From Prevotella sp. (GTDB lineage Bacteria > Bacteroidota > Bacteroidia > Bacteroidales > Bacteroidaceae): a DNA stretch of 36,571 nt. Location: positions 1 to 36,571 of the forward strand of contig JAFTGB010000019.1 in assembly GCA_017458125.1 (NCBI GenBank). The letters are read 5' to 3'. The position numbers were made by a program, and so were the translations under genes. Below, piece after piece: positions 7,177 through 16,223 of the stretch. The notes below the pieces were generated by a model that was not told where the DNA came from, did not search any database, and worked only from the letters and a program-made list of their open reading frames with translations. Every line of letters begins with the position of its first letter. Position 1 is the first letter of the stretch.

Positions 7177-7595
7177 TGAAAGGCGACGACATCAAGCGTC
7201 TCATCCCGCAGCGCGACCCCTTCATCATGGTGCATGAGTTCGCTCAGGGCAACGACGACGAGACAGGTTGCACGGCACTGGCCGTGCAACCTGACAACTA
7301 CTTCGTGCTGCCTGACAGCACGCTGGCCGAGACGGGACTGATGGAGCATATCGCTCAGTCGTGCTCGGCCCTTGCTGGGTGGAAGGCATTAGACCGGCAG
7401 GCGGAGCGTCCGCCTGTGGGGCTGATAGGCGAGGTGAAGCGCTTTGAGTGTCTTCGTCGTCCCAAGGTGGGCGAGACCGTCCGCACTACTGTCCACTTCG
7501 GCTTTTCCTTTGGCGGTGCTACGCTGGCCACCGGTGAGTGTCAGGTGGACGGCGAGACGATAGCCACTGCACAACTAAAGATTTTCATTCAGTGA
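7173..7595 (+). CDS. Hotdog-fold 3-hydroxyacyl-ACP dehydratase (FabZ/ApeI/ApeP-like)
   Basis: The 140-residue hotdog protein probably removes water from 3-hydroxyacyl-ACP to give enoyl-ACP. The family pattern is visible: LIPQRDPFIMV near residues 10-20 corresponds to LPHRYPFLLVD of FabZ, and LMEHIAQSCSALAG near 57-70 holds the catalytic-type Glu58 and the central hotdog helix. At the position of FabZ's catalytic His there is Gln13, so chemistry may differ or another His (for example His59) may serve. It starts in an ATGA overlap with the ACP gene and ends 1 nt before the exporter gene. A thioesterase role is the main alternative for a hotdog fold. Confidence 0.8.
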   Translation: MMKGDDIKRLIPQRDPFIMVHEFAQGNDDETGCTALAVQPDNYFVLPDSTLAETGLMEHIAQSCSALAGWKALDRQAERPPVGLIGEVKRFECLRRPKVGETVRTTVHFGFSFGGATLATGECQVDGETIATAQLKIFIQ

Positions 7596-7596
7596 T

Positions 7597-10062
7597 ATGG
7601 TAACCCGTCTGTTCATAAGCATCTACCGCTACTTCCACAACCATCGTGCCGTCTGCTGGCTGACGATGGCGGTGCTGTTCGGCTTCTTCGGCTACTTTGC
7701 CCTCAGCCTGCACTTGGAGGAGGACATCAACAAGCTGATGCCGTCATCGAAGAACGAGGACGGGACGACCAAGCTGGCCTTCGCCGACCTGCGCATCAAG
7801 GACAAGGTGTTCCTGCTCTTTGAGCGCAAGGGGGACACCACCATAGAACAGCTGACGGAGACGTGCGACGCGCTGGTGGACTCGCTGCTGGCTCAGGACA
7901 CGGACTCTGTGGTCGGCGACGTGTTCTACCGCCTGTCCGACGACCTGCTGCCCGACGCTGTCGACTACCTGTCGCAGCACCTGCCGGCCTATGTAGACAC
8001 GTCGGCGTATGCTGCCTTCGACACGCTGCTGACGCATCAGCACTTCGTCAGGCAGATGGAGCAGAACCGTGCCGACTTGGAGAGCGAGGTGGGCGAGCTG
8101 TTCCCCGAACTCATCGAGATGGACCCTATGGGCATGCGCAGCGTGTTAGCCGACCAGATGAAACCGCTGCTCAGTGCTGGTGGCAGCTACAAGACCGTCA
8201 ACGGCCATTTCATGGTGCCTGACTCGACGGTGTGCGTGGCTTTTATCACACCGCGTTTCTCGTCTACCAACACGGGACAGGGCTCAGCCTTGTTCCAACA
8301 CTTGAATGCTCTGTTGGCGCAGTTTGCCAAGACGCATCCGGGCGTCAGCATCAGCTACCACGGCACACCTGCCAGCGGCTACTACAATTCCACGCAGATT
8401 AAGCACGACCTGACGACCACCATCACCGGGGCGTTAGTGCTGGTGCTGTTGTTCTTGCTGCTGTGCTTCCGCCGTTGGGACACTATTCCCCTGCTGCTGT
8501 TGCCCGTGGCCTTCGGAACGCTGTTCGGAATGGCCATGATGTACTTCATCCGGGGACAGTTCTCGTTGTTGGCGTTAGGCATAGGGGGCGTCGTGCTGGG
8601 TGTGGCACTGAGCTACGTGCTCCATGTGCTGACGCACCATCACTATGTCAGCGACCCGGAACAGCTGCTGCGCGACCAAGTGAAGCCTGTACTGTTGGGC
8701 TGCCTGACCACTATTGGTTCCTTTGCCGGTCTGCTGTTCATACAGACTGACCTGTTGCAGGACTTCGGCCTGTTTGCAGCCTTCGCCATCCTCGGTACCA
8801 CGCTGTTCAGCCTGACGTACCTGCCGCAGCTACTGACAGGGAAGGAGAAGTCCAACAAGACTTTTGCTGCTGTTGACCGGCTGACTAACTGGCCTGCCGA
8901 CCGCAAGAAACCGCTGGTTGCTGCTATTGCGGTGATAACTGTTGTGGGTGTAGGAGCCTACTTTGTTGGTGGGACGCGCTTCGATGCCGACATGCACAAC
9001 CTGGGCTATCTGGAGGAAATGACTGAACACTCGGAGGAGTTGCTCAGACAAAAGACCTATACGGGCGACAAGCAGAAGTATTTTGCCAGTCAGGGCAAGA
9101 CCATGGAGGAAGCCATAGGACGCTTCGGCGTGCTCAGCCAGAAGCTGGACTCGCTGCAGCAGCTCGGACTGGTCAAGGACTATACGCGCACTAACCGCAT
9201 CTTCATTCCGTTAGACAAGCAGCAGGAGCGCATTGATGCGTGGAAACGCTACTGGACAACGGAGCGGCTGGCTACTGTCAGAAAGCTGATAGCCGAGACG
9301 GCACCGATGGCCGGACTGAATGCTGAAGCCTTTGCCACCTTCTTTGATGTCGCCACTGCCGACTATGAGCCGGCACCGCTTTACGAGGCGGGTCTCATAC
9401 CCGAGGGTTACCAGTCGACGCTGATGGAGCAGTCGTATGGCGGTGACTACCTGTGCTTTACCTCCGTGCGCTGCAAGAACGACTCTGTGCGCAGCGACGA
9501 GAGCGACTACATCCGCATTTGCGATGCCGTGGCTACCGAGCCCGGTCTGCTGGTGCTGGACACCTATTATTATACTACGGGTACGCTGATACAGATGAGT
9601 GAGGACTTCGACGTGCTGCAGTGGCTGTCCATGGTCTTCGTGCTGTTGGTGCTGCTGGTCAGCTTCCGCTTCAACATCGGTAATACGCTGCTAGGTTTTG
9701 CTCCCATCCTGCTCAGTTGGATGATAGTGTTAGGTGCCATGGCCATCTTCGGCATGCGCTTCAACCTGATTAACATCATCATCTCTACCTTCATATTCGG
9801 TATCGGCGTAGACTACAGCATCTTCGTGATGAACGGACTGACGGGGGGCGACCAGCGACTGTTAAGCTATCACAAGACAGCCATCTTCTTCAGTGCCGTC
9901 ACCCTGATAGTCACCGTCAGCAGCATGCTGTTAGCAGGCCACCCGGCCATCCGCTCGGTGGGCTTCTCCACGTTGGTGGGACTGCTTTCGGCTGTCATAC
10001 TGTCCTACGTACTGCAACCCGCCGTCTACCGATGGCTCAACCGGCATAAGTCCAACACATAG
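7597..10062 (+). CDS. MMPL/RND-superfamily lipid exporter
   Basis: The 821-residue inner-membrane protein has the duplicated RND layout. TM1 (about 18-38) and a large periplasmic loop are followed by a five-helix bundle (about 265-430). A second half then has a helix (about 444-465), another periplasmic loop and a final bundle (about 670-815). The conserved half-motifs are GIGGVVLGVALSYVLHV in the first bundle and FGIGVDYSIFVMNGL in the second. MMPL-type exporters move lipids or polyketides across the inner membrane by proton motive force, and homologues occur in aryl-polyene clusters. Its position between the dehydratase and the regulator suggests the operon product is an exported acyl or polyene lipid. 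Confidence 0.88.
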   Translation: MVTRLFISIYRYFHNHRAVCWLTMAVLFGFFGYFALSLHLEEDINKLMPSSKNEDGTTKLAFADLRIKDKVFLLFERKGDTTIEQLTETCDALVDSLLAQDTDSVVGDVFYRLSDDLLPDAVDYLSQHLPAYVDTSAYAAFDTLLTHQHFVRQMEQNRADLESEVGELFPELIEMDPMGMRSVLADQMKPLLSAGGSYKTVNGHFMVPDSTVCVAFITPRFSSTNTGQGSALFQHLNALLAQFAKTHPGVSISYHGTPASGYYNSTQIKHDLTTTITGALVLVLLFLLLCFRRWDTIPLLLLPVAFGTLFGMAMMYFIRGQFSLLALGIGGVVLGVALSYVLHVLTHHHYVSDPEQLLRDQVKPVLLGCLTTIGSFAGLLFIQTDLLQDFGLFAAFAILGTTLFSLTYLPQLLTGKEKSNKTFAAVDRLTNWPADRKKPLVAAIAVITVVGVGAYFVGGTRFDADMHNLGYLEEMTEHSEELLRQKTYTGDKQKYFASQGKTMEEAIGRFGVLSQKLDSLQQLGLVKDYTRTNRIFIPLDKQQERIDAWKRYWTTERLATVRKLIAETAPMAGLNAEAFATFFDVATADYEPAPLYEAGLIPEGYQSTLMEQSYGGDYLCFTSVRCKNDSVRSDESDYIRICDAVATEPGLLVLDTYYYTTGTLIQMSEDFDVLQWLSMVFVLLVLLVSFRFNIGNTLLGFAPILLSWMIVLGAMAIFGMRFNLINIIISTFIFGIGVDYSIFVMNGLTGGDQRLLSYHKTAIFFSAVTLIVTVSSMLLAGHPAIRSVGFSTLVGLLSAVILSYVLQPAVYRWLNRHKSNT

Positions 10063-10065
10063 GGA

Positions 10066-10965
10066 ATGAAACAGAAGAAAAACGTCCTACAACAGAACAA
10101 GATGTCGATATACAAGGAACTCGACGGCGAGGTCTTCGTCGTCGACAACCTCAGCGACTTGTCTGAAGGCAGCAAGCTGACCAAGACGGTCTACAACATC
10201 TTCGTCGTCTGCAACCACGGGAAGATACAGGTGGAGCTGAATGGCAGCAGCATCACGTTCAGCGAAGGCCAGCTGTGTGTGGTGCCCTCGGGCAAGATGG
10301 TGAAGGGCGTGATGGTGAGTCCCGATGTCAACGTCTCGGTGCTGTGTGTGTCGGACAAGGTGCTGAAGTCGGTGATGGGGCATCAGATAGCCATCTGGAA
10401 CAAGGCCATGTACCTGCAGAAGATCCATGTGACCGATGCCGCTTGGTGCGTGGGGATGAAATACTACATCTTCTCTATCTTCAAGGGTAAGCGGAGCAGT
10501 CTGTTCAAGGAGATTGCCTTGTCGTTTCTGCGCACCTTCATGCTGATGCTCTGCGAGCAGTTTAATCTCTCAGAGAGCGCACCGCAAAAAGAGACGGTGC
10601 CCAACAAGAGAAGCGCGCGCGACGAGGTGGTGTTCAACCAGTTCTTAGACATGCTGGCCAAAGAGCCGGCAAAACGGCAGCCTGTGACCTACTATGCCAG
10701 TGCGCTCTGCATCACGCCTAAGTATCTGGCCAGCATCTGTACCCGCGTCAGCGGCAAGTCGCCTATGAAGTGGATAATGGAGTACACGATGGAGGACATA
10801 TACAGTCTGTTGAGGCTGACGGACAAGAGCCTGAAGGAGATAGCGATGCAGACGGGATTTCCCAACACCTCCTTCTTCGGCAAATATTTCAGGGCACAGT
10901 CGGGGATGACACCCAGAATGTATAGAAACCACGAACAACGTACCTCTAAGGGACAGGCGCAATGA
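10066..10965 (+). CDS. AraC-family transcriptional regulator
   Basis: The 299-residue protein has an N-terminal cupin-like sensing region (about 15-180) and a C-terminal pair of helix-turn-helix motifs (about 195-292). The HTH region includes YYASALCITPKYLASICTR and the family hallmark LKEIAMQTGFPNTSFFGKYF, ending with SGMTPRMYR. It starts 3 nt after the exporter gene and its stop overlaps the oxidoreductase start (ATGA, 10962-10965), so it is embedded mid-operon and probably regulates the operon. The start is ATG 10066, but an internal ATG in NKMSIYKEL (codon 13) is also possible. Its binding sites were not identified. Confidence 0.9.
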   Translation: MKQKKNVLQQNKMSIYKELDGEVFVVDNLSDLSEGSKLTKTVYNIFVVCNHGKIQVELNGSSITFSEGQLCVVPSGKMVKGVMVSPDVNVSVLCVSDKVLKSVMGHQIAIWNKAMYLQKIHVTDAAWCVGMKYYIFSIFKGKRSSLFKEIALSFLRTFMLMLCEQFNLSESAPQKETVPNKRSARDEVVFNQFLDMLAKEPAKRQPVTYYASALCITPKYLASICTRVSGKSPMKWIMEYTMEDIYSLLRLTDKSLKEIAMQTGFPNTSFFGKYFRAQSGMTPRMYRNHEQRTSKGQAQ

Positions 10966-12416
10966 AGTATGACGTTGTTATCATAGGAAGCGGATGGGGC
11001 GGACTGGTTTGCGCCCGTGAACTGTCCAAGGAGGGCAGAAGCGTGCTTGTGCTGGAACAGCATGAGCAGGCGGGGGGCTGTCTGCAAAGCTACCGGCGTG
11101 GTGGGCAGACTTTCGACACGGGACTGCACTATGTCGGTGGGCTGGCTGAAGGTCAGCGCCTGCATCGTGTGTTCAGTCACTTGGGACTGATGACGCTTCC
11201 TTGGCAGCGCCTTGATGACGATGGCTTCGACCGTATCACCATAGGACAAGAGACGTACCGCTTTGCCCAAGGCTATGACCGTTTTGCCGAGACGCTGGCT
11301 GAACAGTTCCCTGCCTGTCGTCAGGCACTGAGGGAATATGCCGCTCTGTTGCAACAGGTGGACCAGTTGCCTCTTGGCTCGCCCGAGGTGCAGCGTCTTG
11401 GTGCTGTCAATGCCTATGACTATTTGTGTGAGCACTTTGCCGACCCGCTGTTAGTCAACGTGTTGGCGGGCAGTGCCATGAAGACCGAGCTGCGCCGTGA
11501 GACGCTTCCCCTGTTTACCTTCGCCCACGCCAACAGCAGCTACGTAGGCAGCAGCTGGAGACTGAGAGGCTGTGGCAGCATGATGGTGAGAAAACTGGTG
11601 GCCGACATAGAGGCTGCAGGGGGACGCATCATGACGGGAAGCGAGGTGGTGTCGCTCAAGGCAGTGGATGGCCGCATCGTTGCTGCTGTCTGTAAGAATG
11701 GCGAGTGCTACGAGGGACAGCACTTCATCAGTGACATTCATCCGACCATGACGTTCGCGCTGGTGAAGGAGGACGGTGTGCTGAGCCGTCTTTTCCGCAG
11801 GCGCATCAATGCGTTAGAGAACACGTTTGGCATGCTGACGGTGTCGTTAGCTCTGAAACCGGATACGCTGCCTTATTTCAATCACAACAAGTTCGTGTAC
11901 GATACCGCCGACGTGTGGGCACTGCATGAGCAGGCTAACGGTGTGGGGGGCGTGATGGTGAGCTGTCAGGCTCCCGCCGACGGAGCTGCCTTTGTGCAGC
12001 AGATAGACTTGTTGGCACCAGTACGTACCGACCTGTTTGCACAGTGGAAAGACACGCGGGTGGGACATAGGGGCGAGGAGTACAGGCGCTTGAAACAGCA
12101 GATGGCCGCCCGGTGTGTGGAACTGGCCGTGCGCGTGGTGCCCGGACTGGCCGGCATGGTCAGCCACACCTACGTGAGCACTCCCCTCAGTTGGCGCGAC
12201 TATACGCTTACCCCTGACGGCTCTGCCTACGGGGTGCGCAAGGACTGCCGACAGCCGCTGCTCACCATGTTGTCGCCGCGAACACCAGTCAGCAACCTGC
12301 TGCTGACGGGACAGAGCCTGATGCTGCACGGCGTTGAGGGCGTCACGATGACAGCCCTGATGACGTGTGCAGAGTTGTTAGGAACAGATTATATACAGAA
12401 AAACTTGGAAATATGA
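10962..12416 (+). CDS. FAD-dependent oxidoreductase, CrtI/carotenoid isomerase/RetSat-like
   Basis: The 484-residue flavoprotein has an N-terminal Rossmann motif, VVIIGSGWGGLVCARELSKEG, followed by VLEQHEQAGGCLQSY, typical of phytoene desaturase, carotenoid isomerase and retinol saturase relatives. The family C-terminal FAD-contact region reads LLLTGQSLMLHGVEGVTMTA. Such enzymes desaturate, saturate or isomerise conjugated polyene chains. With an ACP, ketosynthase, dehydratase and ketoreductase beside it, a role in modifying an unsaturated acyl chain is plausible, though no carotenoid genes are present. It overlaps both neighbours by ATGA, indicating translational coupling. Reaction direction cannot be inferred. 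Confidence 0.85.
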   Translation: MKYDVVIIGSGWGGLVCARELSKEGRSVLVLEQHEQAGGCLQSYRRGGQTFDTGLHYVGGLAEGQRLHRVFSHLGLMTLPWQRLDDDGFDRITIGQETYRFAQGYDRFAETLAEQFPACRQALREYAALLQQVDQLPLGSPEVQRLGAVNAYDYLCEHFADPLLVNVLAGSAMKTELRRETLPLFTFAHANSSYVGSSWRLRGCGSMMVRKLVADIEAAGGRIMTGSEVVSLKAVDGRIVAAVCKNGECYEGQHFISDIHPTMTFALVKEDGVLSRLFRRRINALENTFGMLTVSLALKPDTLPYFNHNKFVYDTADVWALHEQANGVGGVMVSCQAPADGAAFVQQIDLLAPVRTDLFAQWKDTRVGHRGEEYRRLKQQMAARCVELAVRVVPGLAGMVSHTYVSTPLSWRDYTLTPDGSAYGVRKDCRQPLLTMLSPRTPVSNLLLTGQSLMLHGVEGVTMTALMTCAELLGTDYIQKNLEI

Positions 12417-13132
12417 ACTATGCTTTAATTACTGGTGGCAGCCGTGGCATCGGCAGGGCTGTCGCCGTGAAACTGGCCCAGGAGGGCTATCAGGTCATCA
12501 TCAACTATGCCAGCAATGAGGCTGAGGCTCAGCGCACACTGGAGCTGTGCGGGGGGAAGGGCGAGCTTCTGCCTTTTGACGTCAGTGATGCCCGCCAGAG
12601 CCGTGAAGCCTTAGAGGGCTGGCAGCAGCAGCACCCGGAAGACTATATAGCCGTAGTGGTGAATAATGCTGGCATCCGTCGTGACAATGTGATGGCACTG
12701 ATGCCTGCCGACGACTGGCACCGCGTGCTGGACATCACACTGTCGGGTTTCTTCAACGTCACGCAGCCCCTGCTGCCTGCCATGCAGCTGCACAAGTTTG
12801 GGCGCATCGTCAACATGGCCAGCGTCAGCGGACTCAAGGGACTGCCCGGACAAACCAACTACTCGGCAGCCAAAGGAGGCATTATTGCTGCCACAAAAGC
12901 TTTGGCGCAGGAAGTGGCACGTCGTAACATCACTGTCAATGCCGTGGCTCCTGGCTTCATCAAGACCGACATGACGGAAGGCTTGGACGAGGCTGCACTG
13001 AAGAAGACCATACCTGCCAACCGCTTTGGCACCCCTGAGGAGGTCGCTCACTTAGTCGCCTTCCTTGTCACACCGGAAGCAGGCTATATTACAGGCAATG
13101 TCGTATCAATAAACGGAGGACTATACACATGA
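12413..13132 (+). CDS. 3-ketoacyl-ACP reductase, FabG-like SDR
   Basis: ATG 12413 gives 239 residues, the normal SDR length; the frame extends upstream to 12365 inside the previous gene, but ATGA overlap and the canonical MNYALITGG start favour 12413. The NADP-binding GGSRGIG lies at residues 8-14, NNAG at 84-87, and the catalytic Ser137, Tyr150 and Lys154 in NMASVSG and NYSAAKGG. The Asn of the usual tetrad (in TNL of FabG) is replaced by Thr in DITLSGFF. It should reduce 3-ketoacyl-ACP to 3-hydroxyacyl-ACP, completing with the ketosynthase and dehydratase an elongation cycle that lacks an enoyl reductase. Without that reductase the chain would stay unsaturated, as in polyenes. Confidence 0.88.
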   Translation: MNYALITGGSRGIGRAVAVKLAQEGYQVIINYASNEAEAQRTLELCGGKGELLPFDVSDARQSREALEGWQQQHPEDYIAVVVNNAGIRRDNVMALMPADDWHRVLDITLSGFFNVTQPLLPAMQLHKFGRIVNMASVSGLKGLPGQTNYSAAKGGIIAATKALAQEVARRNITVNAVAPGFIKTDMTEGLDEAALKKTIPANRFGTPEEVAHLVAFLVTPEAGYITGNVVSINGGLYT

Positions 13133-13629
13133 AGAAAATACTTGCATTGGCTATGGCCTGCCTGTTCGCACTGGCCATACAGGCACAGAGTGTCACCAAG
13201 ACACAGCACACGAAGGCTCTGAAGAAGGACGTGGTGACCACGGGTACGCTGACCATCCGCAAACCGGAGTACATCTGCATTAGTACCGATGGCGGCAAAG
13301 ACCAGCTCATCATGGACGGCACGCAGTTCACCATGACGATGAAAGGCAAGAAGCATGTGACGGACTCGCGTAAGAATGCCCAGTTTGCCACTTTCCAAAA
13401 GGTACTGAAGGCCGTTATCAACGGTCAGTCCATACCTGCTGCCGATGATGTCACGGTCACTAAGGATGGCGGGAAGAGCATCATCACCATTACTCCTGCC
13501 GGCAAGCAACGGCGGCAGCTGTTCACGTCGTTCGTGCTCACCATCGACACCAAAACGTCGGCATTCAAGACGCTCAGGATGAACGGTCGCCGTGAAAGCT
13601 ATACCGAGTACACATTCACTGGACTCTAA
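13129..13629 (+). CDS. Periplasmic LolA-like lipoprotein/lipid carrier
   Basis: This 166-residue secreted protein has a clear signal peptide (MKKILALAMACLFALAIQAQS) without a lipobox Cys, so it is probably soluble in the periplasm. The rest is a run of short beta-strands (GTLTIRKPEYICIS, TQFTMTMKGKKHVTDSR, KSIITITPAG, LFTSFVLTIDTKT), fitting the half-open barrel of LolA/LolB-type carriers. LolA-like proteins occur in aryl-polyene clusters beside MMPL exporters. It starts in an ATGA overlap with the ketoreductase and ends 3 nt before the outer-membrane protein gene. This placement suggests it ferries the exported product across the periplasm. Sequence-level support for the LolA family is moderate. 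Confidence 0.7.
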   Translation: MKKILALAMACLFALAIQAQSVTKTQHTKALKKDVVTTGTLTIRKPEYICISTDGGKDQLIMDGTQFTMTMKGKKHVTDSRKNAQFATFQKVLKAVINGQSIPAADDVTVTKDGGKSIITITPAGKQRRQLFTSFVLTIDTKTSAFKTLRMNGRRESYTEYTFTGL

Positions 13630-13632
13630 CGG

Positions 13633-16197
13633 ATGAAGGTAGTGCGAAGAGTTTTGCTACAGCTGATACTGCTGGCAGCATGTTGCCATGCCAGTGCCCA
13701 GCAGTTGACGGGATATGTCACCGACGCAGAGACTGGTGACAGCATCCCCTTTGCCAGCGTGGTCTACAAAGGTCACCATGTGGCCGCCGTTTCTGATGTC
13801 TATGGCCACTATGCTATAGACCGCCATGTGGGCTGGAACATCACCTTCAGTGCCGTGGGCTACAAATCGCGTATCATACCCGTCAGAGAGAAAACCAAGG
13901 AACGGCTGAACATTGCACTCAAGCCCGACAAGCAGATGCTGGCTGAGGTGACAGTGAAGGCCAAACGCGGCAAGTACAGTCGCAAGAACAACCCTGCCGT
14001 GGAGCTGATGCGGCGTGTGGTGGCTGCCAAGAAACGCACTAACCTTGGGCAAAACGACTTCTACCAGTACAACAAGTACGAGAAGATAACCTTGGCGCTC
14101 AACGACCTGACCCCCGAACAGTTAGAGCAGAAACCCTTCACCAAGCATCCGTGGCTGTTAGACCAGGTGGAGAAGAGTTCGTATACAGGCAAGCTTATCC
14201 TGCCCATCAGCGTCGACGAGACGGTGTCGCAGAAGATATACCGTCGCACTCCCCGATCGGAGAAGACCATCATACGCGGACAGTCGTCGACAGGAGTCAA
14301 CGACTTGTTCCAGACGGGTGACATCGTCAATACCGTGGTCAAAGACGTTTTTACGGATATCGACCTGTATAACGACCACATACGTCTGTTACAGTACCCG
14401 TTCATATCGCCGCTCTCCAACGAGGGCATCGGCTTCTACCGCTACTACATTGAGGACACCGTAATGGTGGCCCGTGACCGTTGTATTCACCTGCACTTCC
14501 TGCCCAACAACCAGAACGATATGGGGTTCAGGGGTGACCTGTATATCCTGGACGACTCCACGCTGCACATCCGACAGTGCCAGCTCACCATCCCGAAGCA
14601 GAGTAACGTCAACTTCGTGGAGAACATGCAGGTGAAGCAGGAGTATCAGCGTATGCCCGACGGCCAGTGGGTGCTCACACAGGACGACATGATAACAGAG
14701 CTGCGCCTGTTGAGTTTCGTGCGTAGCGTCATCGTCAGCCGTACAACCCGACTGAACGACTACACCTTCGACCCGATACCCAAGAAGTTGTTCCGAGGCA
14801 TCAAGAAGGAGGTGACAGAGGCCGACGCGCAGATGCGTGACGTTGACTTCTGGAAGGAGTACCGGCAGGTGGAGCTGACGAAGAGCGAAAGCTCTATGGA
14901 CAAGTTCATACATAACATCGAAAATGTCAAGGGCATCAAGTATGTTATCTTCGGACTGAAAGCGCTGTTTGAAAACTCCGTGGAGACCAGTACGCCAAAC
15001 TACATCGACATCTGTCCCGTCAACACCATCCTCACACGCAACTTCGTGGACGGGTGGCGCAGCAGACTGAGTGCAAAGACGACGGCAAACCTCAACAAAC
15101 ACTTCTTCCTTTCCGGTTACTATGCCCACGGATGGGGCAGCAAGCGCAACTACTACAGTATAGAAAGCACGTTCTCGCTCAATGCCAAGAAGTATCTGCC
15201 GCATGAGTTCCCGAGACGTACGCTGACCTTCCAAAGTTCGTATGACGTCTGCTCTCCCGGCGACCGCTTCATGGACACTGACAAAGACAACTTCATGGTG
15301 GCGTTGAAATGGGCCGAGACGGATAAGATGATGACCTACAACCGTCAGCAACTGACTTTTGAGTACGAGACGGACTGGGGCTTGAGAGGTACGCTGATAG
15401 GAAAGTTAGAAGAGAACGAGGCCTGTGGCAAGATGTCGTTCCGCCGGTTGGATGAGGCGCCACGCACGGAATTCCATAAGACGGGCAACAACGAGTTCAT
15501 GCGTACTACTGAAGTATCGGCCAGCCTGCGCTATGCTCCTGGTGAGACATACATCAACAACAAGCTGCGCCGCCGCGTCATTAACTTAGATGCACCGGTG
15601 TTCAAGATTACGCATACCATGGGTTTCAACGGCATACTGGGTGGCGAGTACAACTACAACTTTACAGAGGCACACATCTTCAAACGCTTCTGGTTGAGCA
15701 GTTGGGGAAAGTTCGACGTACACATCAAGGGAGGCATACAGTGGAGCCAGGTGCCCTGGCCACTGCTCATCCAACCTGCGGCCAACCAGTCGTATATCAT
15801 CCTGCCCGAGACGTTCAACCTCATCAATACCATGGAGTTCCTTAACGACAGCTATGCGTCGCTTATGGCTTCGTGGGACTTGAACGGCAAGCTCTTCAAC
15901 CGCCTGCCACTTATCAAAAAGCTGCATTGGCGCGAATATATCGGAGTGCGTTTGTTGTGGGGGCATCTGTCCGACAAGAACAACCCGATGTTGCCTGAGA
16001 ATGCTGGCAACCCTCACTTGATGTATTTCCCGGAGAACACCTACGTGATGTCAAACAAACCATACGCTGAGCTGGTTATAGGCATACATAATATTTTCAA
16101 GTTCTTCCATGTGGAGTATGTGCGACGGCTGTCATACACCGAACTGCCTTCCAGCCCCAAGTGGGGTATGCGCTATGTCATAGCCTTCAGTTTCTGA
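13633..16197 (+). CDS. DUF5686 outer-membrane protein with carboxypeptidase-regulatory-like domain
   Basis: The 854-residue protein has a signal peptide (to about residue 22, ending HASAQQ). A CarboxypepD_reg-like domain follows at about 23-110 (LTGYVTDAETGDSIPFASVVYKGHHVAAVSDVYGHY), then a large DUF5686-type region from about 120. The C-terminal half is made of alternating beta-strands and ends in Phe (MRYVIAFSF), as in outer-membrane barrels. DUF5686 proteins are Bacteroidetes-specific and functionally uncharacterised. It is the last gene of the operon, 3 nt after the LolA-like gene, so a role in receiving or placing the product at the outer membrane is a reasonable inference. A general envelope role is the alternative. 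Confidence 0.85.
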   Translation: MKVVRRVLLQLILLAACCHASAQQLTGYVTDAETGDSIPFASVVYKGHHVAAVSDVYGHYAIDRHVGWNITFSAVGYKSRIIPVREKTKERLNIALKPDKQMLAEVTVKAKRGKYSRKNNPAVELMRRVVAAKKRTNLGQNDFYQYNKYEKITLALNDLTPEQLEQKPFTKHPWLLDQVEKSSYTGKLILPISVDETVSQKIYRRTPRSEKTIIRGQSSTGVNDLFQTGDIVNTVVKDVFTDIDLYNDHIRLLQYPFISPLSNEGIGFYRYYIEDTVMVARDRCIHLHFLPNNQNDMGFRGDLYILDDSTLHIRQCQLTIPKQSNVNFVENMQVKQEYQRMPDGQWVLTQDDMITELRLLSFVRSVIVSRTTRLNDYTFDPIPKKLFRGIKKEVTEADAQMRDVDFWKEYRQVELTKSESSMDKFIHNIENVKGIKYVIFGLKALFENSVETSTPNYIDICPVNTILTRNFVDGWRSRLSAKTTANLNKHFFLSGYYAHGWGSKRNYYSIESTFSLNAKKYLPHEFPRRTLTFQSSYDVCSPGDRFMDTDKDNFMVALKWAETDKMMTYNRQQLTFEYETDWGLRGTLIGKLEENEACGKMSFRRLDEAPRTEFHKTGNNEFMRTTEVSASLRYAPGETYINNKLRRRVINLDAPVFKITHTMGFNGILGGEYNYNFTEAHIFKRFWLSSWGKFDVHIKGGIQWSQVPWPLLIQPAANQSYIILPETFNLINTMEFLNDSYASLMASWDLNGKLFNRLPLIKKLHWREYIGVRLLWGHLSDKNNPMLPENAGNPHLMYFPENTYVMSNKPYAELVIGIHNIFKFFHVEYVRRLSYTELPSSPKWGMRYVIAFSF

Positions 16198-16223
16198 ACC
16201 TTAGGGACAGTGAGGCAGATATG

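Noticed and set aside
14389-15351. Long antisense frames in GC-rich genes (for example here, and at 28111-29670 and 33961-35211)
   Set aside because: They lie opposite well-supported genes (DUF5686, the large glycosidase, murF) and show only mirror-codon composition without domains.
4401-16197. Naming the operon an aryl-polyene or flexirubin cluster outright
   Set aside because: Core genes are shared, but the ammonia-lyase, additional ketosynthases, glycosyltransferase and lipid-A-type acyltransferase are absent, so only a resemblance is claimed.
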